Below are positions 5,437 to 7,918 of a stretch of 7,918 nucleotides of DNA, one piece after another (within the stretch, counting starts at the first letter, position 1; every line of letters starts with the position of its first letter). Origin of the DNA: Coriobacteriales bacterium (GTDB lineage Bacteria; Actinomycetota; Coriobacteriia; Coriobacteriales; QAMH01); contig JAKSUU010000040.1 of the NCBI GenBank assembly GCA_024408695.1, positions 1 through 7,918 on the forward strand. The letters are read 5' to 3'. A program made the translations under genes and the position numbers. The notes beneath the pieces are model-generated. The model searched no databases. It was not told the DNA's origin and saw only the letters and a program-made list of their open reading frames with translations.

Positions 5437-7515
5437 ATGTATAAAACGAAATATAAACAAAGTAGCAAAAACTACATATTAAAAGAATATGGCTTTGATG
5501 CCAGCATGCTTTTGATCGCACTCGTTGTAGCAGCTCTTATAAACCCGTTAAGCGCTTATGCCTATATCGATCCTTCTGTAATGACCTACACCATCCAGGC
5601 TTTAGCAAGTGTAGCTATTGTTATGGCCTCGGTATTTGGCGTTGCCTGGAGACGAATTAAACGTGCATTAGCAAAATCCTTAGAAATAGATGAATATAGA
5701 AATAAAAGTTTTGATTCCAAAGTTCAACAAGGCTCATACTCACTAGAAACTCAGGCTACACTTTACGAAAACAAAGATAACAAAGACCAACAAGACAACA
5801 AAACAAAATCTAAGGAAAAATTTAAGCTAAGTTTTGCAAAAAGATTTATATTTGCTTTTGCTACAACTTTTTTTGTTTGTGTATCTGTGTTATTCTTTTC
5901 ATCAATAACTATTGTTATGGCGCAACAAAATGAGTTTATTGCTTATTCAATAGATATTATGTTGCCATTTTTTTTGGTTTCACTTGGTCTTGCCCTTGTA
6001 GGGGCTTTGGTATTATCAATATTTAGAGGAAGAATTTTTTATCTCTTATGCGGGCTTATTTTAGCGGCTGGAATCGCATGTGTAATCCAAAGATACGCCC
6101 TAAACATAAATATGCCTCCATTAAACGGTGAAATATTAGATTTAAAAGACTTTATATTTCAGGTTATTTTATCAACGACAATATGGCTTATTATATTTGC
6201 CGTAATTACTTATATTGCACTAAAAAAACCAAAATTTCTTCAATTTGTAGGTGCGTTTAGTATTTCTGTTTTACTTCTTATTCAAATTTTTTCATTAGCT
6301 TTTGCACTGCCAGAGGCGATTTCAAATAATACTCGCAAAGACTATATTGCATGCACTCAAAACGGAATGCTCGAACTCAGCCCTAAACAAAATGTTGTTG
6401 TGCTCATTTTAGATACAATTTCTACCGATTTATTCGATGAAGTTTACTCCCAAGACAAAAGCTTTGTTGAAGATTTTGATGAATTTACAATTTACAACAA
6501 CACTACTTGCTATTTTGAATATACCAGATACGCTTCTCCATTTTTGCTAACATCATTAACACCACGCGATACTACATCTACGAATCAAATGTGGACAGAT
6601 GGAACAAAATTTGTTCGCGACATTAATTCTGCAGGTTTTGACGTAGGCTTGTATACACTTGATTTTTTTGCTTCAAAGTCTTATTTCAAACCATATGTAA
6701 AAAATTTAGAAGAATCAGAATTTCAATATACTTATGACAGATTTATTCCGAGTTTGGCTAAACTTGCTGCATTTAGAGATGCTCCGTGGCTCTTGAAGCC
6801 AATGCTTGTTACTGATGCTGAACGTGTAAACGACAAAACTGCTCCTCAATATACAAGCGAAGAAAAATACTACACCGGAAACGATGCGCAACTATATCAA
6901 GAACTTGTTAGCCAAAATATGACTCTTAAAGATGATTCACAAAATGGATCGTTTAGGTATTATCACTTAAGTGGCGTTCACCCTCCGATTACTTACTTAG
7001 AAGATTTTAGCGAAGATGAAACAAAAGCAACAGAAATTACTGAGTTTAAAGCTAATATGAATCTTGTAAAAGCTTATATCAATGAACTTAAACGCCTTGG
7101 CGTTTATGACAACACCATGATCATTGTTACTGCAGACCACGGGGTGGGGGAAACATCTACAAATACTTTGGATCATCCTTCATTCCCAATTTTCTTTGTT
7201 AAAAATTACAACACTAGTGGAGTTCACGAAAAAGTAAAGTTTTCTAATATTGCAACAGGACACCAAGACTATCATGTTTCGGTTATTGATGCAGTTGGCG
7301 CTGATACAAGTTCATACCAAGGCACTGTTCTTCGTACTTTAATTGAAAATACGAATCCACGATATTTCTACAAAATTCACAATCCTTATAAAGATGGTAA
7401 ATTTGTAAACGAAGACTACTTTACAGAATATGTTGTTAAAGATGGAAAAGACAGCCGAGTTCTTGAAAATTGGGAAGAAACAGGAAGCACATACCCTATT
7501 GTATATGGTTGGTAA
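5437..7515 (+). CDS. Polytopic membrane sulfatase-like transferase, paralog B
   Basis: A 692-residue homolog of the protein at 2375-4483, roughly half identical by eye and co-linear throughout. N-terminal helix about 22-42, Y43-I-D-P-S-V-M-T-Y-T-I-Q-A opening the second helix, W71-R-R, a variable charged Lys/Asn/Gln-rich cytoplasmic segment (about 86-130), five more helices (about 136-160, 170-194, 199-219, 242-261, 268-292), then the extracytoplasmic sulfatase-fold domain. Metal-site candidates are D326 (V-L-I-L-D-T), H510 and H515, D567-H568 (T-A-D-H-G-V) and T-G-H-Q-D-Y-H (607-613); T363 is the candidate nucleophile in the E-Y-T-R-Y-A-S-P-F segment. Residues after the first Asp (T-I-S-T) differ from paralog A (H-Y-Q-Y), suggesting divergent substrates. 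The GT2 gene begins 3 bases after its stop, so the two are probably translated together and act on the same glycopolymer. Substrate unknown. Confidence 0.82.
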   Translation: MYKTKYKQSSKNYILKEYGFDASMLLIALVVAALINPLSAYAYIDPSVMTYTIQALASVAIVMASVFGVAWRRIKRALAKSLEIDEYRNKSFDSKVQQGSYSLETQATLYENKDNKDQQDNKTKSKEKFKLSFAKRFIFAFATTFFVCVSVLFFSSITIVMAQQNEFIAYSIDIMLPFFLVSLGLALVGALVLSIFRGRIFYLLCGLILAAGIACVIQRYALNINMPPLNGEILDLKDFIFQVILSTTIWLIIFAVITYIALKKPKFLQFVGAFSISVLLLIQIFSLAFALPEAISNNTRKDYIACTQNGMLELSPKQNVVVLILDTISTDLFDEVYSQDKSFVEDFDEFTIYNNTTCYFEYTRYASPFLLTSLTPRDTTSTNQMWTDGTKFVRDINSAGFDVGLYTLDFFASKSYFKPYVKNLEESEFQYTYDRFIPSLAKLAAFRDAPWLLKPMLVTDAERVNDKTAPQYTSEEKYYTGNDAQLYQELVSQNMTLKDDSQNGSFRYYHLSGVHPPITYLEDFSEDETKATEITEFKANMNLVKAYINELKRLGVYDNTMIIVTADHGVGETSTNTLDHPSFPIFFVKNYNTSGVHEKVKFSNIATGHQDYHVSVIDAVGADTSSYQGTVLRTLIENTNPRYFYKIHNPYKDGKFVNEDYFTEYVVKDGKDSRVLENWEETGSTYPIVYGW

Positions 7516-7518
7516 AAC

Positions 7519-7918
7519 ATGAAGAAGAAATCAAAAATCAAAGTAAGCGTAATTGTTCCTGTTTATAATTCTGAACAATATGTAAAAAAAACGCTTTTAA
7601 GTATTTTAAAACAAGACTTTAAAGACTTTGAAGTGCTTGCAATTGATGATGGATCATCCGACAAATCCGGCAAAATTTGCGATAAACTTTCAAAAAAATA
7701 TAAGAATCTGCGCGTTTATCACACAAAAAATCACGGAGTTTGCCATGCAAGAAATATTGGTATCAAAAAAGCAAGGGGCGAATATATTGCATTTTGCGAC
7801 AATGATGATGAGTTTTTGCCAGATCTTTTAAAAGAAGTTTACATGGCAAGCAAGCTTGATAAGCAAAAGGCGCGCTACAACGAATCGCAAAGGGCAAGCA
7901 AACACAAATCGCAAAAGG
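7519..7918 (+). CDS. Family 2 glycosyltransferase with repeat insertion (3' partial)
   Basis: The first 133 codons of a GT-A fold glycosyltransferase; the frame stays open to the window edge. Visible motifs in order are V-S-V-I-V-P-V-Y-N (9-17), which binds the nucleotide, D-D-G-S-S-D (43-48), N-H-G-V-C-H-A-R-N-I-G (71-81), and the metal-binding D-N-D-D-E-F-L-P-D (94-102). It should use a nucleotide-sugar donor in the cytoplasm for polysaccharide or teichoic-acid synthesis. The ATG lies 3 bases after the stop of paralog B with no Shine-Dalgarno, suggesting coupled translation. After residue 113, where GT2 proteins usually continue with a short acidic/hydrophobic segment, this one changes to Lys/Gln/Ser/Arg-rich sequence with an 8-residue period. 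The acceptor-binding half and C-terminus are outside the window, so intactness cannot be judged. GT2 assignment is firm for residues 1-112. Confidence 0.9.
   Translation, partial: MKKKSKIKVSVIVPVYNSEQYVKKTLLSILKQDFKDFEVLAIDDGSSDKSGKICDKLSKKYKNLRVYHTKNHGVCHARNIGIKKARGEYIAFCDNDDEFLPDLLKEVYMASKLDKQKARYNESQRASKHKSQK
7858..7918 (+). repeat. In-frame 24-base imperfect tandem repeat in GT2 gene
   Basis: Three successive units start at 7858, 7882 and 7906; the last is cut by the window end after 13 bases. Each full unit is 8 codons: DKQKARYN, then ESQRASKH, then KSQK. Units two and three match at 11 of 13 bases and share AATCGCAAA exactly 24 bases apart (7883, 7907). Units one and two match at about 15 of 24. 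GGCAAGCAA at 7845-7853 recurs at 7893-7901, 48 bases (two periods) later, so the preceding codons may be a decayed unit. Only three T residues occur in 7861-7918, none opening a stop codon in any forward frame. Confidence 0.6.

Noticed and set aside
7628..7831. 67-codon open frame overlapping the GT2 gene
   Set aside because: It lies in another frame inside a clear GT2 coding region and shows no independent domain or start signal.
1..7918. CRISPR array, tRNA, rRNA, insertion sequence or phage genes
   Set aside because: No regularly spaced palindromic repeats with unique spacers, no cloverleaf or rRNA-like segments, and no transposase or phage motifs were seen. The 24-base periodicity at the right edge has no spacers and is coding.

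Overview
The window is AT-rich (about one third G+C by eye in most genes) and holds a compact stretch of bacterial chromosome devoted mainly to the cell envelope. The membrane-sulfatase genes carry an N-terminal Y-(I/V)-D-P-S-V-M-T-Y-T-I-Q-A motif. I associate this motif, together with zinc-ribbon/YARHG proteins, with Gram-positive bacteria, either Coriobacteriia-like Actinomycetota or Bacillota. This placement is an inference from memory and is not proven by the sequence.

Left part (1-708): a leftward ogt-type DNA repair gene ends at 103. Beyond it, 14 codons that look like the start of another leftward gene run off the edge. A 60-base divergent spacer separates ogt from the rightward genes and contains a perfect 15-base inverted repeat that supplies a TATAAT on each strand.

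Middle part (709-2301): a zinc-ribbon/single-TM/YARHG protein is followed after 27 bases by a membrane-anchored N-acetylmuramoyl-L-alanine amidase of the Amidase_2 family. These are probably one transcription unit acting at the cell surface.

Right part (2375-7918): two paralogous polytopic membrane proteins with extracytoplasmic alkaline-phosphatase/sulfatase-superfamily domains bracket a glucosamine-6-phosphate deaminase gene (nagB). NagB has a much stronger Shine-Dalgarno and different codon use. The second paralog is followed after 3 bases by a family 2 glycosyltransferase that is cut by the window end. Sulfatase-like transferases beside a GT2 suggest synthesis and decoration of a cell-wall polysaccharide or teichoic-acid-like polymer. 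NagB links this to amino-sugar supply or recycling.

The most unusual signal is at the extreme right edge. Just after the conserved catalytic core of the GT2, the sequence changes abruptly to T-poor DNA with a 24-base (8-codon) imperfect in-frame periodicity encoding a basic, hydrophilic octapeptide. The window ends inside this array. An in-frame repeat array inside a glycosyltransferase is the best candidate here for something undescribed, although only about 2.5 units are visible.
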